64,000 bases of DNA from JBHELQ01 sp046262995 (lineage in GTDB: Bacteria > Actinomycetota > Thermoleophilia > Solirubrobacterales > Thermoleophilaceae). The notes beneath the pieces are model-generated. The model was not told the origin of the DNA. It was given only the letters and a program-made list of their open reading frames with translations, and ran no database searches. The stretch is taken from assembly GCA_046262995.1 (NCBI GenBank), contig JBHELQ010000122.1, forward strand, positions 1-64,000, given 5' to 3'. Position numbers and translations under genes: made by a program. Of the stretch, positions 1-8,077 are shown in pieces (the stretch's first letter is position 1; each line of letters opens with the position of its first letter).

Positions 1-675
1 GCGGCGCCGGTGCAGGACGAGCGTGGGCGCGCTCACCAGTGGCAGGACCTGGCGCGCGTCCAGCTCCTTGTACATGCCGAGCAGGGCGATCGCGCCTCCG
101 GGGCTCGTGCCCATGCGGATGAAGCGGCCCCAGGCGCGCTCCGCCTCCGCGTTCCCGACCAGGCTCGGGGCGAGGACGCTCATCGTCGGGGCATCCGACC
201 ACTCCGTGCGCACGATGTTCTCCCAGATATCGAACACGCTCGGCGGAAAGCCGTCGGGGTAGTCGGGCGCCGCCGCCAGGCGCGCATAGGTTCCCAGCAG
301 GACCAGGTGCGAGACCCGCTCCGGGTAGGTGGCGGCCAGCAGCAGCGCCATCGGCCCGCCTTCCGAGACCCCGAACAGCGCGGCGCGCTCGGACCCCGCC
401 GCGTCCAGCACGGCGTGCAGGTCCTCCATCGTCTCCTCGAGCGTGGGTGGCCGGCCGAGTCGATCGGACAGGCCCTGCTCGCGCTTGTCGAACGTGATCA
501 GCCGGGAGAAGGAAGCCAGCCTTTCGAAGGGATGGGCGATCAGGGGGTCCTCCCACATCGCCTCCAGGTGCGACACGAAGCCCGGCACGAATGCGAGGTC
601 CAGGGGGCCGTCGCCCACCACCTGGTAGGCGATGCTCACATCGCCGTTGCGCGCATAGCGGACCTCGGGGACCAC
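1..675 (-). CDS. alpha/beta-fold hydrolase (partial, runs off left edge)
   Basis: The reverse strand reads as an open frame from a GTG at 675 to the window edge, 225 codons without a stop. It shows the hydrolase nucleophile elbow GVSEGGP and a core resembling alpha/beta hydrolases that are often fused to adenylate cyclase or LuxR domains, with a start like VRYARNGDVSIAYQ. An in-frame TAG just upstream (693-691) limits the start. The C-terminal half, including the catalytic His, lies outside the window, so substrate and any fused domain cannot be judged. It is divergent from def. Confidence 0.7.
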   Translation of the reverse strand, partial: MVPEVRYARNGDVSIAYQVVGDGPLDLAFVPGFVSHLEAMWEDPLIAHPFERLASFSRLITFDKREQGLSDRLGRPPTLEETMEDLHAVLDAAGSERAALFGVSEGGPMALLLAATYPERVSHLVLLGTYARLAAAPDYPDGFPPSVFDIWENIVRTEWSDAPTMSVLAPSLVGNAEAERAWGRFIRMGTSPGGAIALLGMYKELDARQVLPLVSAPTLVLHRRR

Positions 676-687
676 GCCTCCGATACG

Positions 688-693
688 ACTCTA
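688..693 (-). promoter_or_regulatory. candidate -10 box of the hydrolase
   Basis: TAGAGT on the minus strand ends 12 bases before the GTG at 675. The spacing is longer than in the better leaderless examples in this window, and a GGAGG sits only one base from the GTG. Confidence 0.3.
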
Positions 694-704
694 ACGCTCG
701 CCAG

Positions 705-710
705 TACACT
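705..710 (+). promoter_or_regulatory. candidate -10 box of def (leaderless type)
   Basis: TACACT ends 8 bases before the def ATG at 719, with no ribosome binding site between them. No convincing -35 box is visible. Confidence 0.5.
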
Positions 711-718
711 CGCGTGAG

Positions 719-1333
719 ATGCCTGAGGACCACGCAGAGGAGCTCGAGCCCGACGCGATCGAGGGTGCCGAGGAGGAGCAGGAGGAGCCCCGCCTGGACC
801 CCGAGACGGAGGCCCGCCGCGCCGCCGCGCTGTCCTTCGTCCGGCGCCTCGGCGACCCGGTGTTGAAGTCGAGCGCTACGCCGGTCGACCGCTTCGACCA
901 CTCGCTTCGCCAGCAGGTCGGGCGCATGGCCGGGATCATGAGCGACGCGCTCGGCGTCGGACTGGCGGCGCCGCAGCTGGGCGTCTCGCAGCGGCTGCTC
1001 GTCTACCGCGTGGGGATCGACGCCCCGGTAATCGCGCTCGCGAACCCCGAGCTCGAATGGAAGAGCGAGGACAGCGACGTGCTCGAGGAGGGATGCCTGT
1101 CGCTACCGGGTGTGCAGGTCGACGTCGAGCGACCGCTCCACGTGCGCGTGCGGGGCAGGGACGAGCATGGCGACGAGCGCAAGGTCGAGGCCTCGGGCCT
1201 CGAGGCGCGGGTGATCCAGCACGAGATCGACCATCTCGACGGCGTGCTGATCCTGGACCGCACGACCCGCGAGCAGCGGCGCGAGGCCATGCGCGAGATG
1301 CGCGAGGCCGAGCGCTCCCGCGAGGCGGCCTGA
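719..1333 (+). CDS. def: peptide deformylase
   Basis: This enzyme removes the formyl group from the N-terminal methionine of new proteins in the cytoplasm. All three family motifs are present: GVGLAAPQ (residues 79-86), EGCLS (124-128, metal ligand Cys126) and HEIDH (168-172, metal ligands His168 and His172, catalytic Glu169). At 204 residues it is longer than the usual 160-180 because of an acidic N-terminal extension of about 35 residues rich in Glu and Asp. It is not next to fmt, which lies at 10313 in this window, so the common def-fmt pairing is broken here. Confidence 0.95.
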   Translation: MPEDHAEELEPDAIEGAEEEQEEPRLDPETEARRAAALSFVRRLGDPVLKSSATPVDRFDHSLRQQVGRMAGIMSDALGVGLAAPQLGVSQRLLVYRVGIDAPVIALANPELEWKSEDSDVLEEGCLSLPGVQVDVERPLHVRVRGRDEHGDERKVEASGLEARVIQHEIDHLDGVLILDRTTREQRREAMREMREAERSREAA

Positions 1334-1341
1334 GCCCGCCG

Positions 1342-2523
1342 GTGGCGGCGCCCGAAGTCCCGTTCGGGAACTTCCAGTTCGAGATCTACCTCCGCGGCCT
1401 GGCCGGCGAGCGCCCGGAGCTGCCGATCTCCTACGCCGAGCTCGAGGAGCGCGCGCGCGAGGAACTCGCGCCGGAGCCCTACGGGTACGTGGCGGGCGGG
1501 GCTGGGGAGGAGCACACCGTCCGGGCGAACAGGACCGCCTTCGACGCCTGGCGCATCGTCCCTCGCATGCTGCGCGACGTCAGCCAGCGCGACCACTCCA
1601 CCACCGTCCTGGGAACTGAGCTGCCGGCCCCGGTGATGCTCGCTCCGGTTGGGGTGCTCGGCATCATCCACGAGCAGGGCGAGCTGGCCGCGGCCCGCGG
1701 CGCCGCCGAGCTGGGCCTGCCGGTGGTGCTGAGCACCGCCGCTTCGCGAACGATCGAGGAGGTGGCCGAGGCGTGCGGCCAGGCCCCGCGCTGGTTCCAG
1801 CTCTACTGGCCGACCGACCCCGAGCTCGCGGCCAGCTTCGTCTCGCGGGCCGAGCGGGCCGGCTACTCCGCGATCGTGGTGACCGTGGACACGCGCATGC
1901 TCGCCTGGCGGCCGCGCGACATAGCGGCCGGCTACCTGCCGTTCCTCGGGGGCGAGGGCATCGCCAACTACACCTCGGACCCGGTCTTCCGCGCGGCGCT
2001 CGACGACGGGGCCGAGGACGAGGCGCAGGCCGCCATCCAGCACTGGGTGACGATGTTCCCGAACCCGGCTCTGACCTGGGACGACCTGGGCTTCCTGCGC
2101 GACCAAACGGACCTGCCGATCGTGCTGAAGGGGGTGCTCGACGAGGGAGACGCCCGCAAGGCGGTCGACGCCGGCGTCGACGGGCTGATCGTCTCGAACC
2201 ACGGGGGACGCCAGGTGGACGGCTCGATCGCCGCCCTGGACGCCCTGCCGGACGTGGTGGGAGCCGTCCCCGAGAGCTTCCCGGTGCTGTTCGACAGCGG
2301 CATCCGGACCGGCGCCGACGTGTTCAAGGCGCTGGCGCTCGGCGCCCGCGCGGTGATGGTCGGGCGCCCCTACGTCTGGGGCCTGGCGCTGGCGGGGGCG
2401 GAGGGCGTCAGGCACGTGCTGCGCGGCCTGCTGGCCGACTTCGATCTGACGATGGCGCTGACCTGCCACACCTCGCTCGACGAGCTCGGGCCGGACTCGC
2501 TCCGGCGCGCCCCGCGCGGCTGA
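1342..2523 (+). CDS. FMN-dependent alpha-hydroxy-acid oxidoreductase, lactate 2-monooxygenase-like
   Basis: This 393-residue protein belongs to the FMN-dependent L-2-hydroxyacid dehydrogenase/oxidase family. It has PYGYVAGGAG near the N-terminus, FQLYWP and VTVDT in the barrel, the flavin Lys in VLKGVL, the catalytic His in SNHGGRQVDG and the phosphate-binding GIRTGAD. The internal loop GYLPFLGGEGIANYTSDP resembles mycobacterial lactate 2-monooxygenase (lactate to acetate and CO2) more than the short oxidases. Specificity cannot be settled from sequence. The GTG at 1342 gives the family's usual N-terminus. It converges on the malate synthase of the glycolate operon, a fitting metabolic neighbour. 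Confidence 0.85.
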   Translation: MAAPEVPFGNFQFEIYLRGLAGERPELPISYAELEERAREELAPEPYGYVAGGAGEEHTVRANRTAFDAWRIVPRMLRDVSQRDHSTTVLGTELPAPVMLAPVGVLGIIHEQGELAAARGAAELGLPVVLSTAASRTIEEVAEACGQAPRWFQLYWPTDPELAASFVSRAERAGYSAIVVTVDTRMLAWRPRDIAAGYLPFLGGEGIANYTSDPVFRAALDDGAEDEAQAAIQHWVTMFPNPALTWDDLGFLRDQTDLPIVLKGVLDEGDARKAVDAGVDGLIVSNHGGRQVDGSIAALDALPDVVGAVPESFPVLFDSGIRTGADVFKALALGARAVMVGRPYVWGLALAGAEGVRHVLRGLLADFDLTMALTCHTSLDELGPDSLRRAPRG

Positions 2524-2530
2524 GCGGGCC

Positions 2531-4138
2531 TCAGTCCTCCAGCCGCTCGTAGGCCGGGAGCGTCAGGAACTCCACGAACTCGTCCGTCAGCGCGACGCGC
2601 TCGAACAGCTCGCGCGAGAGCTCCGGGCGGCCCTCGCGCTCGAACCACTCGTCGTCGCCGATCTCCTCACGGATGCGCTCGAGCTCCGAGCTCTCGAGCT
2701 CCCGCACCAGCTCGGGGGTGATCCTGCGGCCGTCGTCGAGCTCGGCGCCGTGCCGGATCCAGTGCCAGACCTGCCCGCGCGCGATCTCGGCCGTGGCGGC
2801 GTCCTCCATCAGGCCGTAGATGCCGGCCGCGCCGTTGCCGCGCAGCCACGACGAGATGTACTGGATGCCGACGTTCACGTTGCTGCGCAGCCCCTGCTCG
2901 CTGATCTCGCCGGGCGTGGCGGGGACGTCGAGCAGTTGGGCCGCGGCGACCTGAACATCGTCGCGCTGGCGCTCGACCTGGTTCGGCCGGCCCTCCAGAA
3001 CCTCGTCGAACGGCGCGAGCGCAACCTCGACCGAGTCGGGGTGCGCGACCCAGGTGCCGTCGAAGCCGTCGCCCGCCTCGCGGCGCTTGTCCTCCTGCAC
3101 GGCCGCGAAGGCGCGCTCGTTCGCCTCCTCGTCGGTGCGGCTGGGGATCACCGCCGCCATCCCTCCCATCGCGTGCGCGCCGCGCCGGTGGCAGGTCTTC
3201 ACGAGCAGCTCGGTGTAGGCGCGCATGAACGGCACGGTCATCGTCACCTTGGAGCGGTCCGGCAGCACGAAGTCGGGCCGGGTGCGGAAGCGCTTGATTG
3301 CCGAGAAGATGTAGTCCCAGCGACCGGCGTTCAGGCCCGCCGAGTGGTCACGCAGCTCCCACAGGATCTCGTCCATCTCGAACGCCGCGGGCAGCGTCTC
3401 GATCAGCACCGTGGCCTTGATCGTCCCGCGCTCCAGCCCGAGCGCGTCCTGAGCGAAGCAGAAGACGTCGTTCCACAGCCGCGCCTCGAGATGGGACTCG
3501 AGCTTCGGCAGGTAGAGGTAGGGGCCGGCGCCCCGCTCCAGCAGCTCGCGGGCGTTGTGGAACAGGAACAGCCCGAAGTCCATGAACGCGCCCGCCACCG
3601 GCGCGCCGTCCACCAGCAGGTGGCGCTCGGGCAGGTGCCAGCCGCGCGGGCGCACCAGCAGCGTCGCGGGATCGTCCTCCAGGCGGTACTGCTTCCCCTT
3701 CTCCTCGTGCTCGATCGTGCCGCGCACAGCGTCGATCAGGTTCAGCTGCCCGCCGGCCATATTCGGCCAGGTCGGTGAGTTCGAGTCCTCGAAGTCGGCC
3801 ATGAAGCCCGGGGCGCCGGAGTTCAGCGCGTTGATGACCATCTTGCGGCTGGTGGGACCGGTGATCTCGACGCGCCGGTCCTGAAGCGGCTCGGGCTCGG
3901 GGGCGATCGTCCAGTCGCGCTCGCGCACGTCGGCGGTCGAGTCCAGGAAGTCGAGCGTCCCGCCGGCGTCGAGCTCCTCCTGTCGCCCCACGCGCCGCGC
4001 GAGCAGCTCCTGCCGGGTGGCGCCGAACTCGCGCTGGAGCGAGGCGACCAATTCGAGGGCCTCGTCCGTCAGGACCTCGCGCAACCGTCCCTCCACCGGC
4101 GCCCGCACCTCGACGTCGCCGAGCTCAACTCCCGCCAT
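2531..4138 (-). CDS. aceB: malate synthase A
   Basis: It condenses glyoxylate with acetyl-CoA to give malate. The 535-residue length and the motifs FEDSNSPTWPN, VRPRGWHLPE and the signature LRDHSAGLNAGRWDYIFS identify the short A-type enzyme rather than the ~720-residue G type. I start it at the ATG at 4138, which has GAGGAAGG five bases upstream; an in-frame GTG six bases earlier is possible. It overlaps the end of glcF by 14 bases and is last in the permease-glcDEF operon, so it probably consumes the glyoxylate made by glycolate oxidase. No isocitrate lyase is in the window. Confidence 0.93.
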   Translation of the reverse strand: MAGVELGDVEVRAPVEGRLREVLTDEALELVASLQREFGATRQELLARRVGRQEELDAGGTLDFLDSTADVRERDWTIAPEPEPLQDRRVEITGPTSRKMVINALNSGAPGFMADFEDSNSPTWPNMAGGQLNLIDAVRGTIEHEEKGKQYRLEDDPATLLVRPRGWHLPERHLLVDGAPVAGAFMDFGLFLFHNARELLERGAGPYLYLPKLESHLEARLWNDVFCFAQDALGLERGTIKATVLIETLPAAFEMDEILWELRDHSAGLNAGRWDYIFSAIKRFRTRPDFVLPDRSKVTMTVPFMRAYTELLVKTCHRRGAHAMGGMAAVIPSRTDEEANERAFAAVQEDKRREAGDGFDGTWVAHPDSVEVALAPFDEVLEGRPNQVERQRDDVQVAAAQLLDVPATPGEISEQGLRSNVNVGIQYISSWLRGNGAAGIYGLMEDAATAEIARGQVWHWIRHGAELDDGRRITPELVRELESSELERIREEIGDDEWFEREGRPELSRELFERVALTDEFVEFLTLPAYERLED

Positions 4139-5408
4139 CGCCACCTTCCTCGATCGATCTCCAGAGCAGCTCCATCGGGTGGAATACCCGGAGCGACGTG
4201 CCGAGCCGCTTGCTGTGGGCCGTTATCTGGAGCGCGCAGCCCGGGTTCGCGGCGGCCACGGCCTCGGCGCCCGTCGCGAGCAGGTTGCGGGCCTTGCGCT
4301 CGCCCAGCTCGCGCGCCGGCTCCGGCTTGACCAGGTTGTAGATGCCCGCGGACCCGCAGCAGAGCTCCCACTCGGCCGGCTCGACCAGCTCCACCCCGGG
4401 GATGCCGCGCAGGAGCTCGCGCGGCTGCGCCTGGACGCCCTGGGCGTGGGCCAGGTGGCAGGCGTCGTGGTAGGCGAGCTTCAGCCGGGCGGGCCCCCTC
4501 CGCGCGCGCGGCTCGCCTTCGGCCAGCAGCTCGGTGGCGTCCCGGACCTTTGCGGAGAAGCGCTCGGCCCGATCCGCCCATTCGGGGTCGTCGCGCAGCA
4601 CGTGCGGATAGTCCTTCATCGCCGAGCCGCAGCCGGCGGCGTTCACCACTACGTGATCGAAGTCCTCGAAGGCGGCGATCGTGGCACGCGCAAGCGCGCG
4701 CGCCTCGCCGTCCTCACCCGCGTGCAGCTGGAGTGCACCGCAGCAGCGCGGCAGCTTCGGAGCCGAGACCTCGAACCCCTCGGCGGCTAACACGCGGGCG
4801 GTCGCCTCGTTCACGTCCGAGAAGAAGACCCGCTGCACGCAGCCCTGGAGCAGCGCCACGCGGCCGCGCCGGGCGCCGCGGGCCGGAAAGCGCTCGGGCA
4901 GGCGGCGCAGGGCTGACCGCAGCGGCGTGGCCGGCGCCAGCGACGCGAGCGCTCCCAGCCTGCCCCGCGAGACGCGGCCCGCCAGCTGGCTCAGCCCGAG
5001 CCGGCGGCTCGCCACGAGGAGCGGCGCCAGCGCGCGCAACCGGCCCGGGTGGGTGAAGGTCTCGAACAGGAGCCGGCGGAAGGCCCGGTCGGACGGGGAG
5101 CGCCGCCAGTTGCGCTCCACCTGGGCGCGCGTGTCCTCGATCAGCTTGTCGTACTTCACGCCTGAGGGGCAGGCCGTGACGCATGCCATGCAGCCGAGGC
5201 AGCGGTCCCAGTGCTCGACCAGCATCGGCGACAGCTCGGAGCCCTCCTCGTGGGCGGTCTTCATCAGCACGATCCGCCCTCGCGGGGAGTCCATCTCCTC
5301 GCCCCAGAGCGCGTACGTCGGACAGCTCGGCAGGCAGAACCCGCAGTGGACGCAGTCGTCGATCAGGTCCAGCTCGGGCGGCCGCTCGGCATCGAACGCG
5401 CGCTGCAT
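4125..5408 (-). CDS. glcF: glycolate/lactate oxidase iron-sulfur subunit
   Basis: GlcF carries electrons from the flavin subunits towards the membrane quinone pool. Two ferredoxin-type motifs hold Cys19/22/25/29 and Cys70/73/76/80, enough for two [4Fe-4S] clusters. Two CCG domains follow, seen as RCCGAL and ELCCGSAG, as in heterodisulfide reductase-like subunits. Length is 427 residues. The ATG overlaps the glcE stop in a TGATG, so the two are probably translationally coupled. Lactate as the true substrate of the complex is a real alternative. Confidence 0.9.
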   Translation of the reverse strand: MQRAFDAERPPELDLIDDCVHCGFCLPSCPTYALWGEEMDSPRGRIVLMKTAHEEGSELSPMLVEHWDRCLGCMACVTACPSGVKYDKLIEDTRAQVERNWRRSPSDRAFRRLLFETFTHPGRLRALAPLLVASRRLGLSQLAGRVSRGRLGALASLAPATPLRSALRRLPERFPARGARRGRVALLQGCVQRVFFSDVNEATARVLAAEGFEVSAPKLPRCCGALQLHAGEDGEARALARATIAAFEDFDHVVVNAAGCGSAMKDYPHVLRDDPEWADRAERFSAKVRDATELLAEGEPRARRGPARLKLAYHDACHLAHAQGVQAQPRELLRGIPGVELVEPAEWELCCGSAGIYNLVKPEPARELGERKARNLLATGAEAVAAANPGCALQITAHSKRLGTSLRVFHPMELLWRSIEEGGDGGS

Positions 5409-6562
5409 CAGATGCCGCCCACGAAGACGCCCGGGTTGCAGACTCCGTCGGGGTCGAAGCGCTGCTTGAGACGCCGCATCACGGCAAGCAGGCCGGGATC
5501 GACGGGTCCCCACGGATCGACGCGGCCGCGCACGTCGGCGGGCGCGTCGAGCACCACACACGGGTCCGGGGCGAGCCTTGCCCGCAGCTCCTCCGCGGCC
5601 GCCGCGGAGTCGCCCGCCGAGCGTTCCTCGAGGCGCAGCCAAGAGAGGCCGAGGCCCGCGCGGCCGACCAGTGTGGCGCCGAGCCGCTCGGCGGCGGCGA
5701 TGACGGCCGGCAGCCGCGACTGGGTGGACGACACCCGCACGACGGTCCCCTCCGAGGAGCGCTGGGCGGCGCGCTGGGCGTCCCAGATCGCCGCGTCGTC
5801 GTCGGCCAGCTCGACGTCCAGCCCGGCTCCGGCCAGGAGGCGACCGGCGGCCTCGGCCGCCGGCAACGGCGCGACACCGCCGAACCGCACCAGGACGGCG
5901 CCCCCGCCCGGGCCCCAGCTCACGTCGAGTGCCTCGGCTTCGAGCGGCGCGTGCGCGGCGTCGACCGCGGCGCGCGCCAGCGACGGGCCGTCGTCCGAGC
6001 GGCCGACCGCGGTGGCCGTGGCCGGCGGGCGCGGATGGAGCCTGACCGCCAGCTCGACGATCACGCCGAGCGTCCCGAAGGAACCCGTCAGGAGCTTCGC
6101 CAGGTCGTAGCCGGCGACGTTCTTGATCACCTTGCCGCCCGCCCTGACGACAGTGCCGTCGGGCAGCGCCGCCCGCACGCCGACCACAAGGTCGCGCGCC
6201 CCTCCGTAGCGCGATCGCAGCGGTCCCGAGTCGCCGGCCGCCACGACGCCGCCGATCGTGGCCCCTCCGTCCGGCGGATCGAGCGCGAGCATCTGCCCGG
6301 CCTCCGCGAAGCGATCCTGCGCGTCGGCCAGGCGCACGCCGGGCTCGAGCACGGCCGTCAGGTCGCCCGCGTTGTGCTCGACGATGCGGTCGAGGCCGGA
6401 GCTGTGGAGCTCGAGCTCGGGCTCGCGCCCCGGATGGCCCCAGGCCTTGGTTTCGCCACCGACGATCCGCACGCTCCGGCCGGCCTCGGCCGCCTCGCGC
6501 AGCAGCGCCGCCGCGTCCTCGGCCGACGCCGGTATCTCGCGCCGGGCCGTTCCGGTGGCCAT
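5408..6562 (-). CDS. glcE: glycolate oxidase FAD-binding subunit GlcE
   Basis: This 384-residue protein has an FAD-binding (PCMH-type) fold: RIVGGETKAWGHPG (residues 32-45), PPDGGATIGGVVAAGDSGPLR and VIKNVAGYDLAKLLTGSFGTLG. GlcE partners GlcD and GlcF in glycolate oxidase. It starts at an ATG directly after the glcD stop and ends in a TGATG overlap with glcF. The order D-E-F on one strand is the same as in the Escherichia coli glc operon, which is established knowledge for that family. Confidence 0.9.
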   Translation of the reverse strand: MATGTARREIPASAEDAAALLREAAEAGRSVRIVGGETKAWGHPGREPELELHSSGLDRIVEHNAGDLTAVLEPGVRLADAQDRFAEAGQMLALDPPDGGATIGGVVAAGDSGPLRSRYGGARDLVVGVRAALPDGTVVRAGGKVIKNVAGYDLAKLLTGSFGTLGVIVELAVRLHPRPPATATAVGRSDDGPSLARAAVDAAHAPLEAEALDVSWGPGGGAVLVRFGGVAPLPAAEAAGRLLAGAGLDVELADDDAAIWDAQRAAQRSSEGTVVRVSSTQSRLPAVIAAAERLGATLVGRAGLGLSWLRLEERSAGDSAAAAEELRARLAPDPCVVLDAPADVRGRVDPWGPVDPGLLAVMRRLKQRFDPDGVCNPGVFVGGI

Positions 6563-8077
6563 CTAGAAGCGCTCCGCGATCCCCGCGGCCTCGAGCGGGT
6601 GCTCCCGGTATGGGCCCGGGACCTCGCCGCACAGGCGCGGGGTGGGCATCACCTTGCCGGGGTTCGCCAGCTGGTCCGGGTCGAACGCGCAGCGCAGCTT
6701 CTGGAAAGCGGCCAGGTCCGCCTCCCCGAACATCTCCGGCATGTAGCGCTTCTTGTCGACGCCGACGCCGTGCTCGCCGGTGATCGACCCGCCGGCGTCC
6801 ACGCAGGCCTTCACGATCAGCCCCGCCAGCTCCTCGGCGCGCTCGGGCTCGCCCTGGTTGCGGGCGTCGTAGCAGACCAGGGGGTGGAGGTTGCCGTCGC
6901 CGGCGTGGAAGACGTTCGCCACCCGCAGCCCGTGCTCCTCGGCCAGCTCGTCGATCCGGCGGAGCACCTCGCCCAGGCGCGTGCGCGGGATCACGCTGTC
7001 CTGCACGTAGTAGTTGGGGGACAGTCGGCCCATCGCGGCGAACGCCGCCTTGCGCGCCTTCCAGATCAGGTCGCGCTCGGCGCCGTCCTTGGCCACGCGG
7101 ATCGAATTCGCGCCACCGCGCTCGCACAGCTCGATCACCTCGGAGAAGCGCGCCTCGCATTCGGCCTCCGAGCCGTCCAGCTCCACGACGAGCGCGGCTC
7201 CGGCGTCCTCGGGATAGCCGGCGCCCGTGTGCGCCTCGGCCGCGCGGATCGAGAGGTTGTCCATCATCTCGATGGCTCCGGGCACGATCCCGCCGGACAC
7301 GATCTCGGACACCACTTCGCCGGCCTCCCCCGTGGAGTCGAAGAAGGCCACGAGCGTGCGCACCGACTCCGGGCTGGGCACGACACGCAGCCAGATCTTC
7401 GTAGCGATGCCGAGCGTGCCCTCGGAGCCGACGAACGCTCCCGCCAGGTCGTAGCCCGGGGCATCGAGCTGCTTGCCGCCGACCTGGACCAGCCCGCCGT
7501 CCGGCAGCACCAGCTCGAGCCCGGTCACGTAGTTCGTCGTGAAGCCGTACTTGAAGCAATGGGCGCCGCCCGAGTTCTCCGCCACGTTGCCGCCAATCGT
7601 GCAGACGATCTGGCTGGACGGGTCGGGGGGGTAGAAGTGGGACGGCCCCACGGCCTGCGAGACCTCGACGTTCGTCACGCCCGGCTCCACCACCACGCGC
7701 TGGTTCTCCAGGTCCACTTCGAGGACGCGCCGCAGGCGTGACAGTGCGATCAGCACCCCGTCCGCCACCGGGAGCGCGCCCCCCGAAAGGCCAGAGCCCG
7801 CGCCGCGGGCCACCCAGGGCACGCCGGCGCGGTGGCAGGCGCGCACCACGCCCTGAACCGCTTCCGCGCTGCCGGGGAGCACCACGGCGCCGGGCGTGAC
7901 GGCGTACTGCAGCAGGCCGTCGGACTCGTAGGTCCGGAGTTGGTGCTCGTGGGTCACGACCTGCTCTGGGCCGGCGATCCGGCGCAGCTCCTCGACGAGC
8001 GGGCCCAGGTCCGCGGGCCGCTCGCGCGGCTCGCGCTCCTGCGGCCCCTCGCCGAAGGCCGGGCCGGCCCCGCTCAC
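6563..8077 (-). CDS. glcD: glycolate oxidase catalytic FAD subunit GlcD
   Basis: GlcD oxidises glycolate (or D-lactate) to the 2-oxoacid. The 504-residue protein has the FAD PCMH domain with RGAGSGLSGGALP (91-103), SSQIVCTIGGNVAENSGGAH and GYDLAGAFVGSEGTLG. The C-terminal FAD-oxidase domain has VFHAGDGNLHP and GEHGVGVDKKRYM. The GTG start lies in a GTGA overlap with the permease stop, which fixes the N-terminus. The first 20 residues are Gly/Pro/Glu-rich and probably disordered. Confidence 0.93.
   Translation of the reverse strand: MSGAGPAFGEGPQEREPRERPADLGPLVEELRRIAGPEQVVTHEHQLRTYESDGLLQYAVTPGAVVLPGSAEAVQGVVRACHRAGVPWVARGAGSGLSGGALPVADGVLIALSRLRRVLEVDLENQRVVVEPGVTNVEVSQAVGPSHFYPPDPSSQIVCTIGGNVAENSGGAHCFKYGFTTNYVTGLELVLPDGGLVQVGGKQLDAPGYDLAGAFVGSEGTLGIATKIWLRVVPSPESVRTLVAFFDSTGEAGEVVSEIVSGGIVPGAIEMMDNLSIRAAEAHTGAGYPEDAGAALVVELDGSEAECEARFSEVIELCERGGANSIRVAKDGAERDLIWKARKAAFAAMGRLSPNYYVQDSVIPRTRLGEVLRRIDELAEEHGLRVANVFHAGDGNLHPLVCYDARNQGEPERAEELAGLIVKACVDAGGSITGEHGVGVDKKRYMPEMFGEADLAAFQKLRCAFDPDQLANPGKVMPTPRLCGEVPGPYREHPLEAAGIAERF

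Noticed and set aside
10..717. A 235-codon plus-strand open frame at the left edge
   Set aside because: It is Arg/Gln/His-rich with no motifs and is antisense to the alpha/beta hydrolase, whose frame has a clear nucleophile elbow.
4125..7559. A 1,144-codon open frame on the minus strand spanning glcF, glcE and part of glcD
   Set aside because: Only its last 427 codons (glcF) show protein-like motifs; the rest is Arg/Gly/Ala-rich frame-shadow of glcE and glcD.
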